Positions 18,911-28,668 of a stretch of DNA of 64,000 nt are shown here, one piece after another. Under the pieces are notes generated by a model, which saw only the letters and a program-made list of their open reading frames with translations, had not been told where the DNA came from and searched no databases. Where the stretch lies: NCBI GenBank assembly GCA_964213345.1, contig CAXOVX010000015.1, positions 1 to 64,000 of the forward strand. Direction: 5' to 3'. A program made the translations under genes and the position numbers. Each line of letters starts with the position of its first letter. The first letter of the stretch is position 1. The DNA is from CAXOVX01 sp964213345. GTDB lineage: Bacteria; Pseudomonadota; Alphaproteobacteria; Rickettsiales; Midichloriaceae.

Positions 18911-20824
18911 TCATACTTCCGATAATAACATTGCATTTATTTTTGCTACAAATGCACCAGGATTATCTAACGTTTCCCCCGCTACCAAACACGCTTGTTG
19001 AAATACAATCTCTACCAAATCAATTATGTTATCCTTGTCCTCAGAGGCGTTCATAGCTCTAGTTATTCTTTTTATTATTGGATGTCTAGGATTAATTTCT
19101 AATATTTTAGTAGAACGTTTATGCAATTGCTTTTGTTCTAAAAGTATTTTCTCCATCCTAATATTCATTGCTCCTTCAGGAACAGAAAGACATGCCGGAC
19201 TATTGATCAATTTAGTTGAAACTGTTACATCACACACTTTATCCCTAAGTACTGATTTTATGTAATTGATAAGTTGTTGCACATCCGCATCAGCAACTTC
19301 AATATCTTTAGATACTTCCGTATTAGCATCGCTATTTAACACTATTTTCTGTATCTCATCTAAATCAATATTACTTCTTACAATCGACTTAAGTTCTTTG
19401 TTTTTATACTGATTGATTGCATTCACCCAAAAATCATCTACGGGATTTTGGAAGAACAAGACCTCTATATTACGCTTCGTAAAGCCTTCTAATTGTGGAT
19501 TTTGGCGTAATGCATCAAGATCTTCTCCATTCAAAAAAAATATTTCACTTTGTCCATCCTTCATATTTGCTATATATTGATCTAAACTCATGAGGGCATC
19601 CCCTGATTTGCTAGAATAAAACCTACATACATTTAATAATTGTTCTTTTTCTTCTAAATTTGGCTCACACAGTCCTTCTTTTAGAACTTCACCAAAATTC
19701 AGCCAAAACTGCACATATTCCTGTGGTTCCTCTTGCGCTTTTTTCTGCAACTCCGTCAATATTTTTTTAACTATAGATTTACGTATCTTGGCAACTATTA
19801 TATTGTGCTGTAGTGTTTCCCTACTAATATTGAGTGGCAAATCACTTGAATCTACGATACCCCGCATAAAGCGTAGGTAAGAAGGCATTAGATAATTTTC
19901 ATCTGTAATAAAAACTCGCTTTATATATAGTTTGATCCTTGTTTTACGATCAGGATGAAACAAATCGTATGGCTTATTTTTAGGTATAAAAAGTAAGCTA
20001 GTATACTCCATGTTTCCTTCTAATTTATTATGTATAACTAGCCAAGGTTCATCTGGGCTATGTGCAATGTGATTGTAAAATTCTTTATACTCTTCTTGCG
20101 TAATCTCTGATTTTGGACGTGCCCACAACACAACTCCTTTATTTACAACCTCTGCTTTATTATTCTCTCCATCTATTAATTCTATAGGAAATGCTATATG
20201 GTCAGAATAAGTACTGATTATGTGATGCAATTTGTATTTTTCTAAATACTCTACCTCTGATGGTTTTATATGTAACTTAATCGTTGTGCCCCTTGGCAAT
20301 GTTTTAGTATATTGTTGAATGCTAAAATTCTCTGTCCCATCAGACTCCCATATATACGTAACATCTTCACCAACTTTGGTTGAATACACGGTAACTCCGC
20401 TTGCAACCATAAAAGCAGAATAAAAACCAACCCCAAATTGGCCTATTAATTGAAGATCATCATTTCTATTACTTTCGAGACTCTCTAAAAATTTTTGTGT
20501 ACCAGAATTTGCTATAGTACCCAAATTTTCTATTAAGTCCTGCTCATTCATTCCTATTCCATTGTCTTCAATACTTAACTCATTACGTATCTTATCTATT
20601 TTTGTAATGATTTTGAGTGGGGTAGACAAAAGCTCTGGAGTTTTTATTGCAAGATAACGCAATTTATCACAAGCATCTGACGCGTTAGATATAAGCTCTC
20701 GTAAAAAAATATCTTTATTAGTATATATTGAATAAATCATAAGTTGTAAAATTCTACCTATAGCAGCATCAAACTTATAAGAATGCTGTGTATGCGCCAT
20801 ACCTGATTCGTGCTTAGTATCCAT
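18911..20824 (-). CDS. htpG: Molecular chaperone HtpG (Hsp90)
   Basis: HtpG is the bacterial Hsp90, an ATP-driven dimeric chaperone. The 637-residue protein contains the GHKL ATP-binding site: RELISNASDACDKLRY, IEDNGIGM, NLGTIANSGT and GQFGVGFYSAFM. The middle domain has GIVDSSDLPLNISRE, and a C-terminal dimerisation domain follows. Length and domain order are normal. It is followed downstream by rpoZ on the same strand and preceded by a gap that holds nested repeats. Confidence 0.97.
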   Translation of the reverse strand: MDTKHESGMAHTQHSYKFDAAIGRILQLMIYSIYTNKDIFLRELISNASDACDKLRYLAIKTPELLSTPLKIITKIDKIRNELSIEDNGIGMNEQDLIENLGTIANSGTQKFLESLESNRNDDLQLIGQFGVGFYSAFMVASGVTVYSTKVGEDVTYIWESDGTENFSIQQYTKTLPRGTTIKLHIKPSEVEYLEKYKLHHIISTYSDHIAFPIELIDGENNKAEVVNKGVVLWARPKSEITQEEYKEFYNHIAHSPDEPWLVIHNKLEGNMEYTSLLFIPKNKPYDLFHPDRKTRIKLYIKRVFITDENYLMPSYLRFMRGIVDSSDLPLNISRETLQHNIIVAKIRKSIVKKILTELQKKAQEEPQEYVQFWLNFGEVLKEGLCEPNLEEKEQLLNVCRFYSSKSGDALMSLDQYIANMKDGQSEIFFLNGEDLDALRQNPQLEGFTKRNIEVLFFQNPVDDFWVNAINQYKNKELKSIVRSNIDLDEIQKIVLNSDANTEVSKDIEVADADVQQLINYIKSVLRDKVCDVTVSTKLINSPACLSVPEGAMNIRMEKILLEQKQLHKRSTKILEINPRHPIIKRITRAMNASEDKDNIIDLVEIVFQQACLVAGETLDNPGAFVAKINAMLLSEV

Positions 20825-20863
20825 AACTCTTTTTCCTGATGATATTATTAAAACTTTCTCATT

Positions 20864-21115
20864 AGACTTCCTTTCACAAAGCCCTACTTCTACTATGAAC
20901 TACTGCATCACTCCAGTGCTCAAATTGCAGGGTTTTGTGCTCCATATGTTCTTGCATTTTACACCAATTCCCCTTTATAACACCCACGTTGTTGCATTGT
21001 AGGAGCCCGTCATGTAGTATTACTACACTTCCCTGCTCTCACCATTGCGCTCCTAATTCTCATTTTAAAATGGGACCCGATATTATGCAGCATAGGCGAG
21101 TTTCGAAAGAAGTCT
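20864..21115 (-). repeat. Family B element interrupted by a family A element
   Basis: The left part runs from AGACTTCCTTTCACAAAG to CTTGCATTTTA. The right part, from TTATGCAGCATAGG, ends GAGTTTCGAAAGAAGTCT. Joined together they match the other B copies at 32256, 38101 and 50811. The interruption, 20963-21083, is a family A copy. The A insertion therefore came after the B element. Confidence 0.8.
20963..21083 (-). repeat. Family A element, copy 2 (inside family B)
   Basis: Read on the minus strand it follows the family consensus from GGGTCCCATTTTAAAATGAG to GTGGGTGTTATAAAGGGG. It carries the shared inner words GAGCGCAATGGTGAG and AGTAATACTACATGAC. TA lies at both borders. Confidence 0.8.
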
Positions 21116-21301
21116 ATTTTTTTAACACATTCAAAAAGTGCTGATTTTTCCATCTTACGCTATAGCCTCTACTCTCTCAATAGCATATTGTCACGATGTG
21201 TCCATCCCACTTCTTGCAACTAAAATTGGCAAAAAACCCCTTTTGATAACTCCACACTGCAGAACTCTACCTTTTGATACTTGAATTTTGCTGCTTTTTC
21301 T

Positions 21302-22606
21302 CTAAAAAAAACTCAACGTATGATTTTTTTTTGCATTTCCATCCTTCGCTTTACCCTCCCTCAACTTTTCTTCCCGCCGCATCCATGGCCCCGATTTTAT
21401 TGCTTGCTGCTCTTTTCCCACAATAACTTGTTGTGTGCCCAGATTCTCCTTTACTACGTCTTTGCTCCCCTCCGTACCGACTCCTATACTAGTCGCTACC
21501 AGCTTCTCACGCTTTCTCTGAATAACTGCCTTCAGTACAACAATCACTATCTTCACCTTTATTTGCAATTGCTCTTTCGGAGATAATTTTTTATCTGCAT
21601 ATTTATCGCAGTACTGTATTACACTATTTGGTATATGTTTGTTAATATGCTTATGCATTTTATGCTCCTTTTCTTCTTGCGATAAATCTTCTCTTTTTTC
21701 AATTTTCATCAATTTTTCGGTGACTGGCTTTGCATTTTTCTCAAATTTCTTAAATTCGGGTTCTGGTACTTGCTTCATCATGTTTTGCAATAGCTCCTCA
21801 CCAACTTGCCCTAAATTTTCAGAATGCAATAATTCCTTTAAACTCAAATTTAATATTGAAGAATTCAACTTTATTGAAAATTTTGCCAAGTCAACTAACA
21901 CATCTAAATCAACATGAGCATCGGTACTTGATGCATGATATATACTTTCTGCTACCCCATATTCACGCTGTGCTTCTTGCCTATACTTCTGCACTTGACT
22001 TATGATTGGCCCCAAATTTATTCCTAATCTTTGTAATTGTGCATTTCCTAAAAGAGCTAAAATTCTGTCTATTGCAACAAGTGCAGCACTTGGATTTAAG
22101 CTCAAGCTGTACAACATCTTATTAATTTCTCCTACTAACCCGTAAGTTATGTCATCCTCACTCTGCTTTGAACTTGAATCGGGACTGCCTTCTTGCTTTT
22201 CTTTTCTAAAAATTTTATCATTAAGAGAATCTATATTACCTTTAACTGGAACATCTACTCGCGTTCTCTTTGAAATATGGTCCAAACTTGGATCAATACC
22301 ACTTTTTTGCATCCCTTCCTTTGTATCTACGGCATTAACCGCACCAACTGTCTTGATAAAAATATCCCTCTGATTCCTCTCTGACTTTGAGTCCGCACCA
22401 CTCTTTTCGATCTTTCTGTTTGGATCTTTGTTATGAACAAATTTATTTACCTGTCTTTCCCCTAAATTTGGCAATTGCTCGATTTTTTGTATCCATTTTT
22501 TGAATATGCTATCACATGCCTGCATTATATCATCTAGTTTATCTACTGCGCTTTTCACACTCGAACCACCTGGAGTTTTCATATTCCTACCACAATTAAT
22601 TAACAC
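21302..22606 (-). CDS. Lysine-rich protein of unknown function, 434 codons
   Basis: I do not recognise this protein. The frame is 434 codons; MKTPGGSSVKSAV at 22582 is a likelier start than the first ATG. It is charged and mostly helical, with no signal peptide or membrane segment. The first 170 residues are low-complexity and polar. The middle (about 190-320) is better structured, with LLGNAQLQRLGINLGPIISQ. The end is very basic (KQAIKSGPWMRREEKLREGK). It lies between aspartate aminotransferase upstream, with a 25-bp gap on the same strand, and a repeat-filled region downstream. A secreted or DNA-binding role is possible, but nothing in the sequence decides it. Confidence 0.7.
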   Translation of the reverse strand: MLINCGRNMKTPGGSSVKSAVDKLDDIMQACDSIFKKWIQKIEQLPNLGERQVNKFVHNKDPNRKIEKSGADSKSERNQRDIFIKTVGAVNAVDTKEGMQKSGIDPSLDHISKRTRVDVPVKGNIDSLNDKIFRKEKQEGSPDSSSKQSEDDITYGLVGEINKMLYSLSLNPSAALVAIDRILALLGNAQLQRLGINLGPIISQVQKYRQEAQREYGVAESIYHASSTDAHVDLDVLVDLAKFSIKLNSSILNLSLKELLHSENLGQVGEELLQNMMKQVPEPEFKKFEKNAKPVTEKLMKIEKREDLSQEEKEHKMHKHINKHIPNSVIQYCDKYADKKLSPKEQLQIKVKIVIVVLKAVIQRKREKLVATSIGVGTEGSKDVVKENLGTQQVIVGKEQQAIKSGPWMRREEKLREGKAKDGNAKKNHTLSFF

Positions 22607-22631
22607 AACCCAATTACTATGTTATGATAAC

Positions 22632-23831
22632 CTATTCAAATAACTCTTTGCAAATCTTAATTATCCTCGCACATCCTTCTTTCAATTTATCTTCACTCAC
22701 TGCATAAGAAATCCTGAAGCAGCCAGGTGCACCAAATCCTTCACCATCTACTACTGCAACAAAAGCTTGCTCTAGAAGCAATTCAGACAAATCGTAACTT
22801 GTCATAATTTTTTTACCATTAGGAGCTTGTTTTCCCAATAATTGCTGACAATCAACAAACAGATAAAACGCTCCGGATGGAACACTATAAGATAGACCTT
22901 TTGCTTCTTTTAACAATGTAATGACCAAATCGCGGCGATTTTGGAAAAGCTCACGATGTTTTATTATAGAGTCTTGTGGTCCATTTAACGCCTCTACAGC
23001 AGCATACTGACTAATAGAACAGGCATTTGAAGTACTCTGCGATTGCACTGTAATCATTGCTTGCGCTAAATCTCTATTACAGGCTCCATATCCTATTCTC
23101 CATCCAGTCATAGAATATGACTTCGACACACCATTCACCACAAGTATCCTGTCTTTTAGCTTTGGTTCTACCTCTGCAAGAGTAATAAATTTATGATTAT
23201 CAAAAATAATGTGTTCATAGATATCATCCGTTAATACATATAAATGGGAATATGAAAGTAATACTTGAGCTATTGCATATAATTCACTCTCTGAATATAC
23301 GGACCCGGTCGGATTATTAGGAGAATTAAGTATTAGCCATTTAGTTTTTTCCGTAATTGCCCTTCTCAGTCGTTGAGGCGTTACCTTAAAGTTATTTACT
23401 TGCTCACATTGAACAATGACAGGATTGCCTCCCGTCAACAATACGATATCTAAGTATGAAACCCAGTAAGGAGATAATATAATAACTTCATCACCTGGAT
23501 TTAGCGTAGAGAGCATAGCATTAAAAATTACCTGCTTAGCACCACAGCTAACAACAATATTCTCTATATCATATTTTAGGTTATTTTCTCGCTTAAATTT
23601 ATTACATATCGCTTCTCGCAGTACCTTGATGCCCTCTACGGGGGTATATTTAGTCTTACCTCCAGCTATAGCTTCGTTTGCTGCAATTTTTATATTTTCT
23701 GGAGTATCATAATCTGGCTCTCCAACACTAAAATTAATTACATCCACTCCTGAAGCCTTTAACGCATTAGCTTTTGCAGTCATTGCCAAAGTGGGGGATG
23801 GTTTGACTAGTATTAATCTGTCGCTTTTCAT
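22632..23831 (-). CDS. aspC: Aspartate aminotransferase, class I fold
   Basis: This PLP enzyme swaps amino groups between aspartate and 2-oxoglutarate. The 399-residue protein shows INFSVGEPDYDTP, the PLP-contacting NSPNNPTGSVYS, the Schiff-base lysine in NGVSKSYSMTGWRIGYG (about residue 237), and the C-terminal substrate Arg in FRISYAV. It matches the AAT-1b group common in alphaproteobacteria, some of which also accept prephenate. With lysA nearby it suggests that part of the aspartate/diaminopimelate pathway is kept. Length is normal. Confidence 0.94.
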   Translation of the reverse strand: MKSDRLILVKPSPTLAMTAKANALKASGVDVINFSVGEPDYDTPENIKIAANEAIAGGKTKYTPVEGIKVLREAICNKFKRENNLKYDIENIVVSCGAKQVIFNAMLSTLNPGDEVIILSPYWVSYLDIVLLTGGNPVIVQCEQVNNFKVTPQRLRRAITEKTKWLILNSPNNPTGSVYSESELYAIAQVLLSYSHLYVLTDDIYEHIIFDNHKFITLAEVEPKLKDRILVVNGVSKSYSMTGWRIGYGACNRDLAQAMITVQSQSTSNACSISQYAAVEALNGPQDSIIKHRELFQNRRDLVITLLKEAKGLSYSVPSGAFYLFVDCQQLLGKQAPNGKKIMTSYDLSELLLEQAFVAVVDGEGFGAPGCFRISYAVSEDKLKEGCARIIKICKELFE

Positions 23832-24002
23832 ACTACGGTACCATACTTTAAACTTTAAAATTACGCTTGATATTTCTCCTTTTCAGGCATTGTAAAATTC
23901 CATCAACATATATCACGCTAAATACATATATTAAAACTCACAACAAAACAAAATTGAAATAAATGAGCTCTTTGTAGAAAGGGGCATTTGGGGAACAAAA
24001 CC

Positions 24003-24734
24003 TCATGTTCTCGCTATTGTTAAAATATTAATTCTTCGTGCACCGCATCCAGCCAGTACTTTTGCACACTCGTTAGCTGTAGCTCCCGTGGTTATAACAT
24101 CATCTACTAAAATGACATTACGATTCTCGAAAACGTGTGCATACTTATCGTTGATCATGAAAGCGCCTAGTATGTTTTGCTGCCGTTCCCAATGACTTAA
24201 ATTGCTTTGGCTCATTGTATATCTACTTCTGAATAAAGCATTTTCTATGCACGCTTTGTTATAATGTTTAGCCAGTAATTTTGCAATTAACCAAGCTTGG
24301 TTATATCCCCTTTCTCTTAATTTGCGCACGTGCAGTGGTATGGGTATTATAACATGACTATCTTCAATCCATTGCGCGACATTGGAATAAAGCCATTTTG
24401 CAAATATATGCTGCAAATTGGTATGGCCACCATACTTAAATCTTTTTATCAAATTTTTAGCCACTCCCTCATACAACAAAGCAGATCTAACTCTATGGTA
24501 ATAATTTCTGGTGCATTTTGTAAACTCGCAGGGACATTTCTGTTGCTCAAATACTTTTGGTTTACTACATAAGCAACAATGTGGGCTAGTGATAAAAGCC
24601 AATCTTTGCCAACATTCGAGACATAACGTATGTGCGCTACTTGTACGCTGTTGCCTACAATTTACGCATTTATTGGGAAAAACTGTATTCAGCACTATAT
24701 CTGATAAATTTTTCAAAGTTGATAATACGTACAT
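24003..24734 (-). CDS. comF: ComF-family phosphoribosyltransferase-like protein
   Basis: The 243-residue protein has the two ComF parts. The N-terminal zinc-binding cysteine region holds CVNC, CLEC, CCLC and CPC pairs between residues about 20 and 70. The C-terminal PRTase fold has the PRPP loop VILVDDVITTGAT at 207-219. ComF takes part in DNA uptake in naturally competent bacteria; in other bacteria its role is unclear. It lies 12 bp downstream of mutL on the same strand, so the two are probably cotranscribed. Confidence 0.92.
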   Translation of the reverse strand: MYVLSTLKNLSDIVLNTVFPNKCVNCRQQRTSSAHTLCLECWQRLAFITSPHCCLCSKPKVFEQQKCPCEFTKCTRNYYHRVRSALLYEGVAKNLIKRFKYGGHTNLQHIFAKWLYSNVAQWIEDSHVIIPIPLHVRKLRERGYNQAWLIAKLLAKHYNKACIENALFRSRYTMSQSNLSHWERQQNILGAFMINDKYAHVFENRNVILVDDVITTGATANECAKVLAGCGARRINILTIART

Positions 24735-24746
24735 TTCTTTGTAGAT

Positions 24747-26651
24747 CTATGATCTTTCAAATAACTTATCCATATATGTTAAAGGTATTCTGATATACGT
24801 AGGACGTCCATGATTGCATTGACTGGAAAATTCTGTATCTTCTACTTCTCTTAACAAACTATCCATCTCCATCAAACTTAATTTACGTTTTCCCCTAATA
24901 CTAGAGTGACAAGCAACTTCACTGCATATTTTGTCTATTTTATCTGCAGTAATATGCTGATATATCTCTAAATTAGCTAAAATGTTAGTAAACAAACCTT
25001 TTAAGTCCAAATTGCCTAAAATTGCAGGAACTGAGTGTACAACAATCTCTCTATTTTCCCCCTTTCCTATACATAATCCTAATTTTGCTAATTCACACTG
25101 TATCACAAGTAAGCTCTCAACTTCTGCGATACTCAGCATTATTATTTCTGGTAATAATAATGTTTGCTTCACAACATTTTTATCCATGATTGACGCTTTC
25201 ATTTTTTGTAACACCAATCTCTCATGTGCTGCATGCTGATCTAGTATTATAATAGCATCTTCTGTTTCTGCTATAATATAACGCAATCCAATCTGACATA
25301 CAGCTTTTCCAAGAGATTCTGGACAAATTTGCGAGCTATCACCATTTTTGATATTTGTAAAATTGATAGGGTGGTGGTGAAAATTTTGTTGTTGTCGTGC
25401 ATCTTCTAAATCATTATTGCCTTCAACAGAACTTTGCTCATCACTCAATAAATTTTGATGATTTTTAAAGGAAGATACAGATTTTTCTGCAAGTTTTGTG
25501 GATCCAGTGATATTTAATAAATGCTGGCGATCTTGTAATCGTTCTTTTATCATATCGTTACTTACGCTTTCTTTTACTTTACCAAGAAATTGTGCTCCAA
25601 ATTTTGTACTGACGGTAGCTTTACTTATGGCATCTTTGATAGCCCTAATCACTATTTCGCCTACAGCTTTTTCATCACTAAATCTCACTTGTATTTTAGT
25701 AGGATGCACGTTGACATCTACCAACATAGCATCAACATCCACAAAAAGCACTACTGCTGGATAATATCCACCTGGAAGTACATTTAAGTATGCAGCTCTT
25801 ATTGTGCTATTTAGAAACGTATCCTTGATCATACGTTTATTAACAAAGCAGAACATATTGTTATTTTTGCTGCGGTTATATGTAGGTACAGCAGCATATC
25901 CGTATACTTTAACACCAGAAGCTGCTTCTTCAATGTATATAGCATTTTCCATGAATTCAGACCCCAAAATCTCTTTTGTCCTATGTCTGAGACTACCCTT
26001 AAATGCCCTAATTGCATTTGCATCTTTTTTTACTTTTTGATAATCGAAAATTACTTTGCCATTATTGATGAGCTTAAATCCCACATCTGGGAATGCTAGA
26101 GCTATGCGCTGCATTAAATCTATGCAAACTGAATTTTCATAATTTTCAGATCTTAAAAAGCGTAACCTATTGGGAGTAAAACAAAAAAGATCGCAAACTT
26201 CTATGGTAGTACCTACAGAATGCGAAGCTGGCACTAATACAGTACTATATCTTGTCTCTGGCATCGAAATTGGGTCATTTACACTCATCTCCCAGGCATG
26301 TTCCGAGTTCTCTACTCTACTGATAATTTTCAATTTTGCTACTGCTGCAATAGAAGCAAGAGCTTCTCCTCTAAAACCCAAGTAATGTATATCATCTAGA
26401 TTTTCTCCCAGCAGTTTGGAAGTAGCATGACGATGCACGGTAAGTGGTAAATCATCATAAGAGATGCCCACACCATTATCCTGTACTGAAACTAATGTAC
26501 GCCCACCTTTAATGAGTTTTACTTGTATGTCGCAAGCATCCGCATCTATAGCATTTTCCACTAATTCCTTTACAACTGATAATGGGCGCTCTATCACCTC
26601 ACCCGCAGCAATTTTGTTAATTGCTCTTTCTGATAACACTCTGATTTTCAT
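24747..26651 (-). CDS. mutL: DNA mismatch repair protein MutL
   Basis: MutL links MutS mismatch recognition to strand removal. The GHKL ATPase region is intact: ELVENAIDADACDI, QDNGVGI, RHATSKL and GFRGEALASIAAV. After a variable linker (about 350-440) the C-terminal dimerisation domain carries the nuclease-type motifs DQHAAHE (471-477), ACHSSIRG and QCNHGRP. In the metal-binding motif DQHA-x2-E-x4-E the final Glu is Gln (Q482), which may weaken the nicking activity. Length 634 is normal. Confidence 0.96.
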   Translation of the reverse strand: MKIRVLSERAINKIAAGEVIERPLSVVKELVENAIDADACDIQVKLIKGGRTLVSVQDNGVGISYDDLPLTVHRHATSKLLGENLDDIHYLGFRGEALASIAAVAKLKIISRVENSEHAWEMSVNDPISMPETRYSTVLVPASHSVGTTIEVCDLFCFTPNRLRFLRSENYENSVCIDLMQRIALAFPDVGFKLINNGKVIFDYQKVKKDANAIRAFKGSLRHRTKEILGSEFMENAIYIEEAASGVKVYGYAAVPTYNRSKNNNMFCFVNKRMIKDTFLNSTIRAAYLNVLPGGYYPAVVLFVDVDAMLVDVNVHPTKIQVRFSDEKAVGEIVIRAIKDAISKATVSTKFGAQFLGKVKESVSNDMIKERLQDRQHLLNITGSTKLAEKSVSSFKNHQNLLSDEQSSVEGNNDLEDARQQQNFHHHPINFTNIKNGDSSQICPESLGKAVCQIGLRYIIAETEDAIIILDQHAAHERLVLQKMKASIMDKNVVKQTLLLPEIIMLSIAEVESLLVIQCELAKLGLCIGKGENREIVVHSVPAILGNLDLKGLFTNILANLEIYQHITADKIDKICSEVACHSSIRGKRKLSLMEMDSLLREVEDTEFSSQCNHGRPTYIRIPLTYMDKLFERS

Positions 26652-26696
26652 AGCAAAAACTAATATGCTCCTGTATAGTCCTTCAGTGTAGAATTA

Positions 26697-27647
26697 ATGG
26701 TGGTATTGCAAGATTTTGAGATGGCATTTTTACATTTTTCTCGTACATTCTGGGTTACTTTCATCTTACTTGTAATTGCTATAGTAATTTTCGATTTGCA
26801 GCAAACAAAAGTGGATGCAGACGCTAAAAATTTGAAAATCAAGATACCGCTACTTTTATTGTTTATCAGTATTACTCTTGCATTGCTATTGTATAACCAA
26901 GATAAAAGCTACGCAATTGATTTTATTAGCGCTTATTTTGTGGAATTATCATTAAGTATTGACAATCTTTTTGTATTTATTCTTATTTTTAAATATTTTC
27001 AAATCCCTATTGTTCAGCAACATCGAATACTATTTTGGGGAATAATCAGTGCCATATTCATGCGTTTAGTGATGATTACGATTGGTATTCACATGATTCA
27101 AGCATTCCACTGGGCAGTATACTTATTTGGAGCTATATTGATGTATAGTGCATTCAAGATAATAGGATTGGATAATCACACAGAAGTTGATTTGGAAAAT
27201 AATCTTATCATTCGTGGTTTACGAAAAATAATAAAAATAGACTCTAGTGCTAATATAAACACGTTCTTTGTACGTGATAAACGTGGTAATTTCGCTGTTA
27301 CAAAACTTCTAGTGGCTTTAATTTTTATAGAAAAAGCAGATTTAATCTTTGCTGTTGATTCTATTCCTGCAGTTATTGCTATCACTTCTGAACCGTTTAT
27401 TGTGTTTTCTTCGAATATCCTCGCCATATTGGGATTACGTTCCATGTATACCATGCTCTCCTACATCATTGAACGCTTAGAGCATCTTAAGTATGGAGTA
27501 GCCGTGGTATTATTTTTTCTAGGTGTAAAAATGATACTTGGAGTACGAGGAATAAGTATTCCTAATTACATCTCACTTGCATTTATCGCTATCTGCTTTA
27601 CCATTCCCACGATCTGGTCGTACAGTATAAATAAAAAAAAAATTTAG
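26697..27647 (+). CDS. TerC-family integral membrane protein
   Basis: The 316-residue protein has the TerC/Alx plan of about nine membrane segments with acidic residues inside the membrane: VELSLSIDNLFVFILIFKYF in the third segment and ADLIFAVDSIPAVIAIT later. It also has LRSMYTMLSYIIERLEHLKYG. Members export manganese or help metal loading of secreted proteins. It is divergent from mutL with only 45 bp between the starts. The C-terminus ends near a family A repeat. Confidence 0.93.
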   Translation: MVVLQDFEMAFLHFSRTFWVTFILLVIAIVIFDLQQTKVDADAKNLKIKIPLLLLFISITLALLLYNQDKSYAIDFISAYFVELSLSIDNLFVFILIFKYFQIPIVQQHRILFWGIISAIFMRLVMITIGIHMIQAFHWAVYLFGAILMYSAFKIIGLDNHTEVDLENNLIIRGLRKIIKIDSSANINTFFVRDKRGNFAVTKLLVALIFIEKADLIFAVDSIPAVIAITSEPFIVFSSNILAILGLRSMYTMLSYIIERLEHLKYGVAVVLFFLGVKMILGVRGISIPNYISLAFIAICFTIPTIWSYSINKKKI

Positions 27648-27700
27648 TAAAAAATTGTAAACATTATCATTTATTACGATTAACATAAAACAGAATAATA

Positions 27701-27826
27701 CCAGGTCCCATTTTAAAATGAGTACTAGGAGTGCAATGGTGAAGGTGAGGGGTTGTAGGAATACTACACATGACTGAGCCTGAATCCTACAGCGTAGCAA
27801 TGTGGGCATTAGAAAAGGGGACTTGG
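27701..27826 (+). repeat. Family A element, copy 3
   Basis: The ends are CCAGGTCCCATTTTAAAATG and, inverted, CCAAGTCCCCTTTTCTAATG, bordered by TA. It lies just upstream of the amino-acid-binding lipoprotein gene, and part of it is in frame with that gene, from 27770. Confidence 0.85.
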
Positions 27827-27859
27827 TATAGAGTCTGTCATCATGAGCTTGTAAATGGA

Positions 27860-28633
27860 ATGAATAGCAGCATTGTCAACAACATTGGTAAAATACTGCT
27901 AGTAGTGTTTTCTTTCGCTCTGATAAGTGGATGCAATGAGGAGTGGGTATCAATCTCAAGGGTAGAGACGTTGATTATTGGAGTATCTACAGATTACCGT
28001 CCTTTTGAGTTTATAAAAAATGGCAAAATAATAGGCTTTGATATTGATCTTGCCAATTATGTAGGAAAGAAACTCAAAAAAAACGTAAAATTGCGTGATA
28101 TGCCTTTCTCTGAATTGATAGGTAGTCTTAAGGCGCAAGAGGTTGATATGGTGATTTCTGCGATGTCTGTAGATGAAAAAAGAGAGCAATATGTAGATTT
28201 TTCGAATCCTTATTACATCACAAAATTGGTGTTGTTACTTCGTAGTGATAGCCAATTTCCTGGATTAGATGCACTACATGATGCTGCTGTTGGAGTGATA
28301 ATTGGAACGACTTTGGAAAATTTTATTGAAAATTATAGTCATTCCCATAATATTAATATGAAGATTGTGCGATTCCAGAATTACGTAGGCGCAATGGCAG
28401 AATTGAATGACAAAAAAATTGATGCTATAGTGGTAGAGCAAGCACAGGCAATACATTTTGTAAGAGAGGGCCATTATAAGTTCATTTTTCAACAAATTAA
28501 CGGATACGGGGTAGATAGCTATGCTGTGGCATTGCCTAAAAATTCAATTTTGCTTGATGAAGTAAATGAAATTTTAGAAGAAATGATGGAAAATGGCACA
28601 TTAGACGAGATGAAGAAAAAATGGCTTGAATAA
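27860..28633 (+). CDS. Amino-acid-binding lipoprotein of an ABC transporter (SBP family 3)
   Basis: The mature part starts with a lipobox: NNIGKILLVVFSFALISGC, with the Cys at about residue 25. It is followed by the family 3 periplasmic fold: LIIGVSTDYRPFEFIKNGKI, then GFDIDLANYVGKKL, SMSVDEKREQYVDFSNPYY-like text and GVIIGTTLENF. It should capture an amino acid, probably glutamine or another polar one, for an ABC importer, but no permease or ATPase gene is nearby. The open frame extends to 27770, but those 30 codons lie mostly in a family A repeat, so MNSSIV at 27860 is chosen. Confidence 0.9.
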   Translation: MNSSIVNNIGKILLVVFSFALISGCNEEWVSISRVETLIIGVSTDYRPFEFIKNGKIIGFDIDLANYVGKKLKKNVKLRDMPFSELIGSLKAQEVDMVISAMSVDEKREQYVDFSNPYYITKLVLLLRSDSQFPGLDALHDAAVGVIIGTTLENFIENYSHSHNINMKIVRFQNYVGAMAELNDKKIDAIVVEQAQAIHFVREGHYKFIFQQINGYGVDSYAVALPKNSILLDEVNEILEEMMENGTLDEMKKKWLE

Positions 28634-28668
28634 CTGAAAAAATTCTAGGGGGAGGTAATGCGGATTTT

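Larger units (their letters stand above)
20825..21301. other. Intergenic region filled by a family B element split by a family A element
   Basis: The 477-bp gap between htpG and the 434-codon gene is largely repeat DNA (20864-21115). The remaining 185 bases are AT-rich. I see no coding frame worth calling. Confidence 0.7.

Noticed and set aside
27770..27859. Upstream start of the binding lipoprotein
   Set aside because: The added codons come mostly from a family A repeat and would bury the lipoprotein signal; 27860 is the sensible start.
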